Below are positions 1-8,897 of a DNA stretch of 64,000 bases, piece by piece. The DNA comes from JBDHWG01 sp046328505 (GTDB lineage: Bacteria; Chloroflexota; Anaerolineae; Epilineales; JAHCIE01). Made by a program: the position numbers and the translations under genes. The stretch covers positions 1,116,001 to 1,180,000 of the forward strand of contig JAXLWL010000003.1 of NCBI GenBank assembly GCA_046328505.1. The letters are read 5' to 3'. The notes below the pieces were generated by a model. The model saw only the letters and a list, made by a program, of their open reading frames with translations, did no database searches and was not told the origin of the DNA. Each line of letters starts with the position of its first letter. The stretch's first letter is position 1.

Positions 1-1175
1 GCCGCTACACGATGTTTCATCCCTCCGAGGTCGAGCTGACAGAGACGATGAAGAGGGTGCTCACGGAGGCCGAACGGATTCAGCCCGAGCGCCTGGTCTT
101 CGACTCCCTCTCCGAGCTGCGGCTGCTAGCCCAGAACCCCTTGCGCTACCGCCATCAGATCCTCGCTCTCAAGCAGTTCTTCGCCCGCCAGCGCTCGACA
201 GTCTTGTTCGTGGATGACAAGACGAGCGAGGCGGGCGACATGCACCTGCACAGCATTTCGCACGGCGTCATCAGTCTAGAGCGGCGAACGCCTGAGTACG
301 GGACGACGCGGCGGCGGCTGCAGATCGCCAAGATGCGGGGCCGCGACTTCCGGCAGGGCTATCACGACTACCGCATCGTTCGCGGCGGCCTCGAAGTGTA
401 CCCACGCCTCATTGCTGCGGAGCACGTGACGCTCTACAGTCGGGAGCCTGTGAAGAGCGGGTTGGATACCCTCGACGAGCTGTTGGGCGGCGGCCTGACG
501 CAAGGGACGAGCACTCTGATCCTCGGCCCGGCCGGCGTGGGTAAATCGACCATCGCAACCCAATACGCCGTCTGGGCCGCGCAACAGGGGCACCGCGCCG
601 TGTGTTACCTGTTCGACGAGAGCATAGCAACTTTCCGCGAGCGCCTGGCCGGCCTCCGTGTCGACGCGGAGCCGATCATCGAATCCCAGCATCTGTCCCT
701 GCACCAGGTAGATGCGGCCGAGCTTTCGCCCGGCGAGTTCGCGTCCGCAGTCCGGCGGACCGTGGAGCAAGACGGCAGCCGCGTCGTCGTCATCGACAGC
801 TTGAACGGCTACCTGAACGCCATGCCGAGCGAGCAGTTCCTGACGCTGCACTTGCACGAGCTGCTCACCTATCTCGGACAGCAAGGGGTCACGACGATCC
901 TGATCATGGCGCAGCACGGATTCGCCGGCAGCCAGGTACAGGTGCCGATCGACACGAGCTATCTCGCCGACACCGTTCTCCTCTTGCGCTACTTTGAAGC
1001 CGCGGGAGAGGTGCGCCAGGCTATCTCCGTCATCAAGAAGCGCACCGGGCCGCACGAGCGTACTATCCGCGAAATACACTTCGATCACGGCATCATCCTG
1101 GGCGAGCCGGTGCGCGATTTTCAGGGCGTGCTATCCGGCGCTCCGACATTCGTCGTCAAAGCTTTAGCGGAGTAG
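1..1175 (+). CDS. KaiC-like (RadA/KaiC family) ATPase, 5' end outside the window
   Basis: The frame is open from base 3 and reads RYTMFHPSEVELTET before continuing, so the ATG at 12 is internal and the gene starts upstream of the window. The visible 390 residues are the end of a first KaiC domain and a complete second one. The second domain has a Walker A motif GPAGVGKST near residue 172 and a Walker B-like VVVIDSLNG near residue 258. Duplicated KaiC ATPases act as clock components in cyanobacteria, but in other bacteria they are mostly signalling ATPases of unknown output. The stop lies 3 nt before a hybrid histidine kinase, which suggests one transcript and a shared signalling role (inference). 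I see no kaiA or kaiB. Confidence 0.85.
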   Translation, partial: RYTMFHPSEVELTETMKRVLTEAERIQPERLVFDSLSELRLLAQNPLRYRHQILALKQFFARQRSTVLFVDDKTSEAGDMHLHSISHGVISLERRTPEYGTTRRRLQIAKMRGRDFRQGYHDYRIVRGGLEVYPRLIAAEHVTLYSREPVKSGLDTLDELLGGGLTQGTSTLILGPAGVGKSTIATQYAVWAAQQGHRAVCYLFDESIATFRERLAGLRVDAEPIIESQHLSLHQVDAAELSPGEFASAVRRTVEQDGSRVVVIDSLNGYLNAMPSEQFLTLHLHELLTYLGQQGVTTILIMAQHGFAGSQVQVPIDTSYLADTVLLLRYFEAAGEVRQAISVIKKRTGPHERTIREIHFDHGIILGEPVRDFQGVLSGAPTFVVKALAE

Positions 1176-1178
1176 CGC

Positions 1179-3121
1179 ATGACCCGCCCCGACGATCACT
1201 CGCTGGAAGAACGCGTGCTGGTAGTGGCGCCGACGGCGGGTGATGCTGCCGTGAGCCGCTCCGTACTGGCAGAGGCAGGCATGGTTTGCTGCATCTGCGC
1301 CGACATCGCCGAGCTCTGCCTTTCCTTCCAAGACGGGGCAGGGGCAATCCTTTTGACCGAGGAGTCACTCGCGGAGGGCGGGGCGGACCGTCTCGTCGAA
1401 ACGCTGTGGCACCAGCCGACGTGGTCGGACGTCCCGGTCGTTCTGTTGACGGACCGTGGCGCCGATTCGCCGGCGGCGATGTGGATCATGGACCTGCTCA
1501 GCAACGTGACCATCCTGGAGCGGCCGGTGCGGATGATCACGCTCATCAGCACGCTGCGCACAGCGCTCAAAGCGCGGCGGCGGCAGTATGAGCTGCGCAA
1601 TCAGACGGAGGCGCTGCGATCCAGCGAAGAGAACTTCCGCTCAATGTTCGCCGTATCCAGCGTGGGCATGGCGCAGGCCGACATCGCGACCCGCCACTTT
1701 CTGCGCGTGAACGCCGCGTTTTGTCGGATCACCGGCTACTCAGAAGCCGAGCTCCTGGCGCTCAACGTCGACGAGCTGAATCATCCCGACGACCGTCCCG
1801 AAGACAACGAACGCTTCATGCGCCTGGTGCGTGGCGAAACCCTCGACTATCGGTCGGAAAAACGCTATATCCGCAAGGGCGGGAGCATTATCTGGGTGCT
1901 GGCCAGCGGCAATATCATCCGCGATGCGGACGGGCGGCCGCTGTGGGCGTGGGCCGTCGTGCAAGACATCACGGCACGCAAGGAGGCGGAGGAAGCGCTG
2001 CACGAGGCCGATCGCCGCAAGGACGAGTTCCTGGCGACGCTGGCCCACGAGCTTCGCAACCCGCTGGCCCCAATTCTGACCGCCACGGAGATTCTGAGGC
2101 GCAAGGGGCCGCCCGATCCTATCTTGCAGCGGAGTCGCGACGTCATCGACCGACAGGTGCGGCACATGACGCGCCTGATCGACGATCTGCTCGACGTATC
2201 GCGCATTACGCGCAACAGGCTAGAGCTGCGACGCGAGCGGGTCGAGTTGGCGGCTGTGTGTGGGCAGCGATCGAGACGAGCCGGCCACTCATCGACCGCA
2301 ACGGGCATCAGTTCACCGTGACCTTACCCTCAGGCCCCATCCCGCTCGACGCGGACCCGGTGCGGCTCGCCCAGGTGTTTTCGAACTTGCTGAATAATGC
2401 CGCGCGCTACACGGAGCGCGGTGGCCACATCTGGCTGACCGCCGAGCGGCACGGCGCTGAAGTGGCTGTGTCAGTGAAAGACAACGGCATCGGAATCGAC
2501 GCCGACATGCTGCCGCGCGTCTTCGATCTGTTCTCGCAGGCCGGGCCGGCGCTCCAGCGCTCGCAGAGCGGCCTCGGCATCGGGTTATCCCTGGTGAAGG
2601 GGCTGGTCGAGATGCACGGCGGCCGCGTCGAGGCGCGCAGCGACGGTCCGGGCCGGGGCGCGGAATTCATCGTGCGCTTGCCGACCGTCTGCGAAGTGGC
2701 GGACGCGCCGGATGGACTGCCAGTGGATTACCGCATACCCGCGGCCCCTGCTGTATGCCGCATCCTGGTGGTGGACGATATCGAGGACAACGCCGATACC
2801 CTGGCCGCGCTGCTGCGCGAGATGGGAAACGACGTCCGCACGGCGTACAGTGGGATGCAGGCCGTCGAGGCAGCGGCTGATTTCCGGCCGAATCTTGTGC
2901 TGCTCGACCTGGGGATGCCCGGCGTCCATGGGCTGGACACAGCGCGCACGATTCGGGCGCAGCCGTGGGGCAGGGACATGCTGCTGGTCGCGGTCACAGG
3001 CTGGGCCAGCAGCGAGGACCGCCTCCGCACGGCCGAAGCCGGTTTCGATCACCACCTGGTGAAACCCGTGGCTATCGAGGTTCTCAGGCAATTGTTGAGC
3101 GAATCCCAAGCGCGGCTGTAA
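1179..3121 (+). CDS. Hybrid sensor histidine kinase (pseudo-receiver, PAS, HisKA, HATPase, receiver), broken by a frameshift
   Basis: Two overlapping frames make one protein of about 647 residues. The first (1179-2321) has an N-terminal receiver-like domain (about 10-125) that lacks the phospho-acceptor Asp, a PAS domain (about 145-270) and a HisKA domain with the phospho-His in ATLAHELRNPLAP near residue 290. Around base 2257 similarity passes to the next frame (WAAIETSRPLIDRNG), which supplies the HATPase (NNAARYTE, DNGIGI, GLGIGLSLV) and a C-terminal receiver with VVDD, LLDLGMP and VKP. One extra base near 2257 would restore a single frame. It lies 3 nt after the KaiC-like gene. The break is either real inactivation or an assembly error. 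Confidence 0.8.
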
Positions 3122-3176
3122 CGAGGACAAAAATCGCCGCGGCTGAGCCGGCGTTGTTCTGGTCTGGTGGCCGGCG

Positions 3177-4832
3177 CTAGTCTTTGCCGTCGAGCCAGCG
3201 TTGCGCGGCGACCAGCGCCTCCTTGGTCGACCGGCCCAGCGTGTCCGTTGCCATGAACACGTTCTCGGCGCCGAGTGCTTCCTCCGTCGTCTCCGTCCTG
3301 TCGAGCTGGCCCTTCACCGTCGGTGATACGCCGGCCAGCATCAGCCGCCCCTGTGCCTCCTTGACCTTCGCCGAATAGCGCTCCAGAACGCGGATAAACG
3401 TGCTGCCGATGCTCTCCTGGGAGCGCAGGCGGATGATGACCACGGGACGCGCCGCGCCCTTCGGGCTTGGCAGCAGGCCCTCGACCTGCTCCGCCCCGGC
3501 GAAGAAAACGCTGCCGGAAATCTGCAGGACGGTGACCGCGTGGCTCGGCAGGGTCGCGGGCGCGGGGCGCTCGCGCACCGTGCCGTCTGGCTCAGACACA
3601 AGCTCCGAAACGCGCACTTCCCGCGAAGAGGTCAACACGAAAACGAGCATGGACAGCACGACGCCGACCAACACCGCCCACTGGAGCGGCACGATCAGCG
3701 TCATAACCAGGGTGACCAGCATGACGAGGCGCGGCGCCAGGCCGGTGTCCCAGATATCCAGGATGGCCTCGCGCTTGAGGGACTGGAAGCCCGCCACGAT
3801 GAGAAGCGCCGCCATCGAGGGAACGGCCACCACACTGACGGCTTTCCCGAACAGCACCACCGCCGCGAGCACAACGATCCCGGAGAAGATATTGGCCCAG
3901 CGCGACCGGGCGCCCGCGCTGACATTCAGGGCCGTAGTCGATACTGAGCCGCCGACGGGCATGCCGCGGAACAGGCCCGAGCCGATGTTGGCGGCGCCCT
4001 GGCCGATGAAATCACGGGAGGTGTCGGGGTACTCACCGTCGGGGTTGGGGTAGCCCTTGCTCACGCCAGCGCCCTGGATCAGGCCGATGATGGCGATGGC
4101 GACGGCGTCAAGGAGAAGCTCGGGCGCGACCGACAGATTGGGTAGAGCGGGCATCGGCAGGGACGATGGTATGACCGCGATATCGCCGACCGTCTGGACG
4201 CCCGTCCACCCCAGGTAGAGCGGCACGGCGGTACCAACCAGCATGCCGATCAGCATCGAGAAGTTGCGAAGGCGCGTGCGGTCGGTGAGGATAATGACGA
4301 GCACCGTCAGCAGACCGATCGCCGTCGTCTGGGGGTTAACCTGGTTGAGATGAAGCGCCAGGTCAACGGCCTGGACGACCTTGTTGCTGTAGGCGCTGGA
4401 GTAGCCGGTGAAGTCGCCGAGCTGCGATAGGACGATGATGATGGAGACACCGGTCAGGAAGCCGATGAGCACCGAGTTCGCGACGAAGCGCAACAGGCGG
4501 CCGAATTTGAGCAGGCCCGCAACGGCCATCACGATGCCGGTCAGCAAGGCCAGGGTCGCCAGGGCGCTGTCGCGGGCGTCGGGGCTGTAGCTCGACAGTG
4601 CGCTGCCGGCCGTGATGGAGATGGCGCTCGTGGTGGCGATGGTCATGAACGCCGAGCTGCCGAAGATAGCGCCGATGGGCGTGCCGACCATGACGCCATA
4701 CAGACCCTGAATAGGGTTGACCCCGGCCAGAATGGCCGAGGCCATGGCATCGGGGATGTTGGTTACGCCGGTGGTCAGCGCGGCCGTGAAGTCGCCGACC
4801 AGATTCTCTCTCTGAGGGAGGTACTTGCTCAT
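3177..4832 (-). CDS. SulP-family anion permease with STAS domain
   Basis: A 551-residue inner-membrane protein. Residues 1-430 hold the many hydrophobic segments of the SulP/SLC26 core, with the early signature IPDAMASAILAGVNPIQGLYG. The C-terminal part (about 440-551) is a STAS domain (VTVLQISGSVFFAGAEQVEG). SulP proteins carry sulfate, bicarbonate or other anions, and the substrate cannot be read from sequence. I chose the ATG at 4832, not the upstream one at 5000, because AGGGGA sits 8 nt before it and homology begins there (MSKYLPQRENLVGDF). It is divergent from the GYD gene, with its own extended -10 element at 4909-4917. Confidence 0.88.
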   Translation of the reverse strand: MSKYLPQRENLVGDFTAALTTGVTNIPDAMASAILAGVNPIQGLYGVMVGTPIGAIFGSSAFMTIATTSAISITAGSALSSYSPDARDSALATLALLTGIVMAVAGLLKFGRLLRFVANSVLIGFLTGVSIIIVLSQLGDFTGYSSAYSNKVVQAVDLALHLNQVNPQTTAIGLLTVLVIILTDRTRLRNFSMLIGMLVGTAVPLYLGWTGVQTVGDIAVIPSSLPMPALPNLSVAPELLLDAVAIAIIGLIQGAGVSKGYPNPDGEYPDTSRDFIGQGAANIGSGLFRGMPVGGSVSTTALNVSAGARSRWANIFSGIVVLAAVVLFGKAVSVVAVPSMAALLIVAGFQSLKREAILDIWDTGLAPRLVMLVTLVMTLIVPLQWAVLVGVVLSMLVFVLTSSREVRVSELVSEPDGTVRERPAPATLPSHAVTVLQISGSVFFAGAEQVEGLLPSPKGAARPVVIIRLRSQESIGSTFIRVLERYSAKVKEAQGRLMLAGVSPTVKGQLDRTETTEEALGAENVFMATDTLGRSTKEALVAAQRWLDGKD

Positions 4833-4908
4833 ACGTCGTCCCCTGGCGCGGCTGGTGGATGTTATGGGCGAAACTCGCCAGATTGCTTCGGGCGCCGCGC
4901 GAATGCGG

Positions 4909-4917
4909 ATTATAGCA
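4909..4917 (-). promoter_or_regulatory. Extended -10 promoter of the SulP gene
   Basis: On the minus strand this reads TGCTATAAT, a consensus extended -10 box, about 77 nt before the SulP start. The same TGCTATAAT string occurs before secA, psuG and the small gene at 60194. Confidence 0.6.
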
Positions 4918-4954
4918 CCGCAGCACGAGGCGCGCGAACGGGCAAATCGGCCTA

Positions 4955-4982
4955 TTGACAAACCTGTCAACATATGTATAAT
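4955..4982 (+). promoter_or_regulatory. Consensus sigma-70 type promoter with overlapping inverted repeat
   Basis: TTGACA (4955-4960), a 16-nt spacer and TATAAT (4977-4982) match both consensus boxes fully. The -35 box forms one arm of the inverted repeat TTGACA-AACC-TGTCAA (4955-4970), placed where a repressor would block polymerase. The GYD gene starts 60 nt downstream. Confidence 0.7.
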
Positions 4983-5041
4983 CAGGGAACACTTGCGCAA
5001 CCTTGCCTTCCAGGCGTACAGTCACGACAAGGAGATGTCCC

Positions 5042-5362
5042 ATGCCAAAGTATCTCATCGCCGGTCATTACGGTCCAGAGGGGGTCAAGGGGCTGCTCAA
5101 GGAGGGAGGGTCAAATCGGCGCGCCGTGGTCGAGAAAGCGATAAAGTCGGTCGGCGGCAAGGTAGACGCTTTCTACTATGCATTCGGCGACACTGACCTG
5201 TACGCGATTGTGGATATGCCCGACAATGTCTCGCTCACCGCGGTGGGTCTCGTCATAAACTCGAGCGGCGCTGCTAGCATGAAGACGACGGTGCTGATCA
5301 CCCCGGAGGAGGTTGACGAGGCTGCAAAGAAAACCCTTACGTATCGCCCACCGGGGCAGTAG
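5042..5362 (+). CDS. GYD-domain protein
   Basis: A 106-residue protein starting MPKYLIAGHYGPEGVKGLL. It matches the small GYD family, named for a conserved Gly-Tyr-Asp-type motif; here the matching segment reads FYYAFGDTDLYAIVDMPDN. The fold is a ferredoxin-like alpha/beta barrel dimer and the function is unknown. The ATG at 5042 is preceded by AAGGAGATGTCCC, whereas an in-frame ATG at 5003 has no ribosome site. It stands alone, driven by the consensus promoter at 4955-4982, and so is probably well expressed when its putative operator is free (inference). Confidence 0.8.
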   Translation: MPKYLIAGHYGPEGVKGLLKEGGSNRRAVVEKAIKSVGGKVDAFYYAFGDTDLYAIVDMPDNVSLTAVGLVINSSGAASMKTTVLITPEEVDEAAKKTLTYRPPGQ

Positions 5363-5466
5363 AGCTTCGTTCGCCCGGCAACGCCCGGCACTCATGGACC
5401 GCGCCCGATTACGCCGCAGGCGGCCGCTATGAAAGTTGCCCGCCAGATCGTTGTCGCCAGGCGACG

Positions 5467-5755
5467 CCCCAGACTCAAGTCCTGTCTTTTACACAGAACG
5501 TTTGAGCGAGGCTGGCTATGCGGAAGACAGCCGACGGTGTCGCTGCGAGAAGGACGATAGGACGACGAAGCAGCCTCCCGACGGGTGACAGACACGGCTG
5601 ATGCGGCTCAGACGGCCCTGGACCAGGGCGGGGGATTGCTTCGCTTCGCTCGCAATGACAGGTTGGTGCTTTGGCCGCGGTGGCCACGCCGTCTTCCAGC
5701 CCCGCTGGCTATCGCGCGGCCGAGATGTGTGTAAAAGACAGGACTCAAGTCTGGG
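5467..5755. repeat. Inverted-repeat-bounded element, 289 bp, no ORF
   Basis: A 29-bp sequence at 5467-5495 (starting CCCCAGACTCAAGTCCTG) is repeated in inverted orientation at 5727-5755 with only two adjacent mismatches. Those fall in an internal ACTCAAGT/ACTTGAGT palindrome that has flipped. The element encodes no transposase and could be a MITE-like remnant. I did not find a clear target-site duplication. Confidence 0.5.
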
Positions 5756-5768
5756 GCTGATATGGCGA

Positions 5769-5841
5769 AGCCTGCTTCAGCAGGCTCGGCAGCCCACTTG
5801 AGTGGGCTTCGTCCATTTAGCCTGGCACTTGAGTGCCAGGC
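5769..5841. repeat. Three tandem short hairpins
   Basis: Three perfect stem-loops follow each other: AGCCTGCTTCAGCAGGCT (5769-5786), AGCCCACTTGAGTGGGCT (5791-5808) and a 22-nt one at 5820-5841 beginning GCCTGGCACTTGAG. The AGCCTGCT hairpin recurs at 53949-53966 and 53992-54009. Confidence 0.6.
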
Positions 5842-5973
5842 GACGCCGTAGGCGGCAGCGGGGCGGCTCAGAAACTTCAGGCGCGAGTGTCATGCGTTTG
5901 GTGGTGAACGCCGATCCGCCCTTGAACCACAAGGGGAGAGGGGCGAGGTGAGGGGCGTCGGGGCGATGACGGT

Positions 5974-8706
5974 CTACCCGGGGCGGCTTGCCTCATCCAG
6001 CGCGTAGGCGAGCGCGCCCTCCGCCATCATCGCCCGGCCTTCGGCCAGGAGGGCGGCGAAGCGGTCGGTGGGCATCTGGGCGCTGATGGCGGCTCGGTAG
6101 CGGTCAAATTCTTTGGAGTCGGGTGGTTCGAGGGAGTGGCCGGCGGCGTCGAGGAGCGCCTCAGCGGCGCCAAATAACCTGACGGCTCGCTCTGCTAGGC
6201 TGGGCGTCTCGACGGCCTCCGCCGCCGTCAGCACAGCGAACGCCGCCACAAGCTCTGGCAAGGCATTTAGGCCGCCGACCGACGGGTGCATCTTCACGCA
6301 CTCTGCGAAGAGGCCGCGCGCCCGCCGCAACTCGCCGCGGTGGACCGCCACGTAGCCCAGGTTGTGCCTGAGCCAGAAGGCGATGCTGTGCAGGCTGTGT
6401 TGCATGAGGGCGAGACCCTCGGTGTACACCGCGTCCGCCTCGTCGTACTCGTCTTCGAGACGGGCCACTTCGCCGAGCAGAAGGAGAGCCGAGGGGAGAA
6501 AATGATGGTCGCCGACGTCGCGGTAGACCTTGATGGTGTTCTCAAGCAGAGAGCGGGCGAGCGCGAAGTCGCCTTCGGCCAGGGCAATGCGCGCTAGATT
6601 GTCGGCAGCCATCGCCGCACCGCGCCTATCCCCGAGGCGCGTGAACAGCGCCAGGCTCTCTTCGAGGTAGGTGCGGGCGGCGGCCGGCCTCCGACGAACA
6701 AGGCCTAGTTTGCCAAGTCGAAGGGTAATGTCTGCCATCAGCCACAGGTCGCCGGTTTCGCGGCAGATGGCCAGCCCCTCCTCATAGAGCGACGCGGCCG
6801 TGTCACGAGCGCCTTCGTCGCTCGCGATATCGCCCAGGTTGCGCAGGCACACCGTCATGCTCAGCTTGTCGCCAACGCGTCGGGCGATTGCAAGGCTCTT
6901 CGTGGCGAAGGTCTTCGCCACGGAGAGGTTCCCCTGGAAATACTCGATGTTCGCCGCCGACCGCAGCGCCGCGGCCAGGACACGCTCATGCGCCGCCTCC
7001 TTCGCAATGGCGAGACTCTCGGCAGCGATGGGATGGGCGGGGACGTAACCCTCCAGCCAGAAGACCATGGCGGCCGCCTCCTGGAGCAGGTCCGCGCGTA
7101 GCGCAGTAGGCGCAGGAGTCTGAGAGATGATCGCCTGCAGACGGTCGCGGCCCTCGCGCCAGTAGCCGCGTCGGAACCAGAAGCGGGGGAGGCTCAGGGC
7201 AATGCGAGCGGCGGTAGCTGCCTGATCCTGCTCCAGGGACCAATCCATCGCCGCCCGCAGGTTGTCCATCTCGGCGTCAACCCGATTCAGCCACACCACC
7301 TGGTTCGGGCCGACGACGTCGGGCGCGGCCCTCTCAGCATACTCCGCGAAGAATTCGGCGTGCCGGCGCCGCTGCGCGTCCTTCTCGCCGCTATCCGCCA
7401 GCCGCTCCTCGCCGTATTCGCGGATCGTCTCCAACATCGTATAGCGCGGTTCGCCCCAGGGCTGTTCGACGTGGCGCACAAGATTCTCATCCACGAGCGC
7501 CTCGATCCCATCCAGCACGTCATAGGCGCCATCGCAGATGGCCTCGGCCGCCTCCAGCGTCCACCCGCCGACGAACACCGCCAGACGGCGAAACAGCGTC
7601 TTCTCAGCCTCGGTTAGCAGGTCGTAGCTCCACGCGATCGTGTTCCGAACGGTCTGCTGGCGCGCCGGCAGGTCGCGGGCCCCGCCTATCAGCATCGGCA
7701 GCCGCCGCTCCAGCCGCGCCAGGAGCGCCTGCGGCGGCAGCGCCTTGACGTGGGCCGCGGCCAGCTCGATGGCAAGCGGCAACCCGTCCAGACGGTGGCA
7801 GATCTCGGCGACGGCCGGGGCATTGTCGTTGGTCACGTGGAAGCTGGGCTTGACGTCGAGCGCGCGCTCGATGAAGAGCGCAACCGCCGCGTACTGAGGC
7901 AGGTACTCTGGAGCGGGAGCGGCTCCCCGCGCCGGCAGGGACAGCGGAGCGAGTGGAAACTCCTTCTCCGCTCGCACGCGGAGCGAGACGCGGCTGGTGG
8001 CCAGCACTTTGAGGCCGGGCAGGGCGGCGAGGAGATCCGCGACCATCGGCGCGGCGGCCAGGACCTGCTCGAAGTTGTCGAGCAGGAACAAGAAATCCTT
8101 CCCGTCGAGATAGTCGGCCAGCAGGTCATACGCCGGCCGCCGGCTTGTCTCGCGCACGCCGACCGTCTGCGCCATGGTTGACGCGACAAGCCCGGGATCG
8201 CGGATCGGAGCCAGATTGACGAACGCCACGCCGTCACCAAATCGGTTGAGCAGAGATTCGGCGGCGGCCAGACCCACGCGCGTTTTTCCCGTCCCGCCCG
8301 GCCCGGTGAGTGTTACCAGACGGACATCGGGCCGTGTGAGGAGGTGGGAGAGCGCCGCCACTTCCCCTTCGCGTCCAATGAGCGGCGTCGGGGGGATGGG
8401 CAACCCGCGCCGCCACAGCCCTGGGGGCGCTTTCGGAACGGTGGCCGTTTGCGTCGGCATCGCGAAATCGTCGCCCAGGCCCTGGCCTCGGGCGAAGCGA
8501 ACGAATCGATCGCAGTCCTCGGGTGGGATGTCGAGAGCGTCGGCAAGCTTCTGGGCCAGCTCGCGGGATGGCCGCAGCTCATTCGCCTCGACCTTGCGGA
8601 TGGTCTCGCCGGAGTAGGCAATCCGCCGCCCCAACTCGATTTGCGTCAGCCCCTGCCCCCGCCGTCGGCGCTTGAGCCAGTCCCCAAACAACAGATCCTG
8701 GTCCAT
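5974..8706 (-). CDS. XRE-type HTH regulator with NB-ARC/AAA ATPase and TPR repeats (STAND family)
   Basis: A 910-residue protein. Residues 5-70 are an XRE/Cro helix-turn-helix (GLTQIELGRRIAYSGETIRK). From about 120 comes a STAND-type NTPase with LIGREGE, Walker A GPGGTGKTR and Walker B FLFLLDNFEQV, then a winged-helix stretch (LFRRLAVFVGGWTLEAAEAI). The C-terminal half is TPR-like helical repeats. Such proteins sense a ligand through the TPRs and couple NTP state to DNA binding; target and ligand are unknown. The start at 8706 is preceded by GGGGAGG. A TATAAT-like box on the minus strand (8792-8797) gives a leader of about 80 nt. A relative with a cyclase head lies at 44468. Confidence 0.85.
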   Translation of the reverse strand: MDQDLLFGDWLKRRRRGQGLTQIELGRRIAYSGETIRKVEANELRPSRELAQKLADALDIPPEDCDRFVRFARGQGLGDDFAMPTQTATVPKAPPGLWRRGLPIPPTPLIGREGEVAALSHLLTRPDVRLVTLTGPGGTGKTRVGLAAAESLLNRFGDGVAFVNLAPIRDPGLVASTMAQTVGVRETSRRPAYDLLADYLDGKDFLFLLDNFEQVLAAAPMVADLLAALPGLKVLATSRVSLRVRAEKEFPLAPLSLPARGAAPAPEYLPQYAAVALFIERALDVKPSFHVTNDNAPAVAEICHRLDGLPLAIELAAAHVKALPPQALLARLERRLPMLIGGARDLPARQQTVRNTIAWSYDLLTEAEKTLFRRLAVFVGGWTLEAAEAICDGAYDVLDGIEALVDENLVRHVEQPWGEPRYTMLETIREYGEERLADSGEKDAQRRRHAEFFAEYAERAAPDVVGPNQVVWLNRVDAEMDNLRAAMDWSLEQDQAATAARIALSLPRFWFRRGYWREGRDRLQAIISQTPAPTALRADLLQEAAAMVFWLEGYVPAHPIAAESLAIAKEAAHERVLAAALRSAANIEYFQGNLSVAKTFATKSLAIARRVGDKLSMTVCLRNLGDIASDEGARDTAASLYEEGLAICRETGDLWLMADITLRLGKLGLVRRRPAAARTYLEESLALFTRLGDRRGAAMAADNLARIALAEGDFALARSLLENTIKVYRDVGDHHFLPSALLLLGEVARLEDEYDEADAVYTEGLALMQHSLHSIAFWLRHNLGYVAVHRGELRRARGLFAECVKMHPSVGGLNALPELVAAFAVLTAAEAVETPSLAERAVRLFGAAEALLDAAGHSLEPPDSKEFDRYRAAISAQMPTDRFAALLAEGRAMMAEGALAYALDEASRPG

Positions 8707-8841
8707 GCCCGGCCTCCCCATCACTGCCCCGGGGCGAGGTCCCGTTCCCCAGGTGCGATGTCCCTGTTTGTCTTTGCTTGCATCAGGCCCTATTATACCG
8801 CAAAGCAAGGCACAGACGCATCGTCACAACAGAACAGAAAA

Positions 8842-8877
8842 CGGAGGCAGCCCGTGGATAGTCCGGGGCTGCCTCCG
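8842..8877 (-). terminator. Rho-independent terminator of the nitroreductase gene
   Basis: A 12-bp stem (CGGAGGCAGCCC with its complement at 8866-8877) is followed on the minus strand by TTTT (8841-8838). It lies just past the nitroreductase stop at 8898. Confidence 0.75.
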
Positions 8878-8897
8878 CTCGCTTGCAGGCGAATCGA

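Larger units (their letters stand above)
5363..5973. other. 611-bp gene-free stretch made of repeats
   Basis: I see no credible gene here. The stretch holds an inverted-repeat-bounded segment (5467-5755), two fragments of the dispersed GCGAGCGAAGC repeat (about 5536-5592 and 5630-5661), three consecutive hairpins (5769-5841), and at 5931-5956 the GGGGAGAGGGGCGAGGTGAG repeat that recurs inside the propeller gene near 53110. Confidence 0.6.

Noticed and set aside
1..3121. Complete Kai clock locus
   Set aside because: Only a KaiC-like ATPase and a kinase are visible; no kaiA or kaiB.
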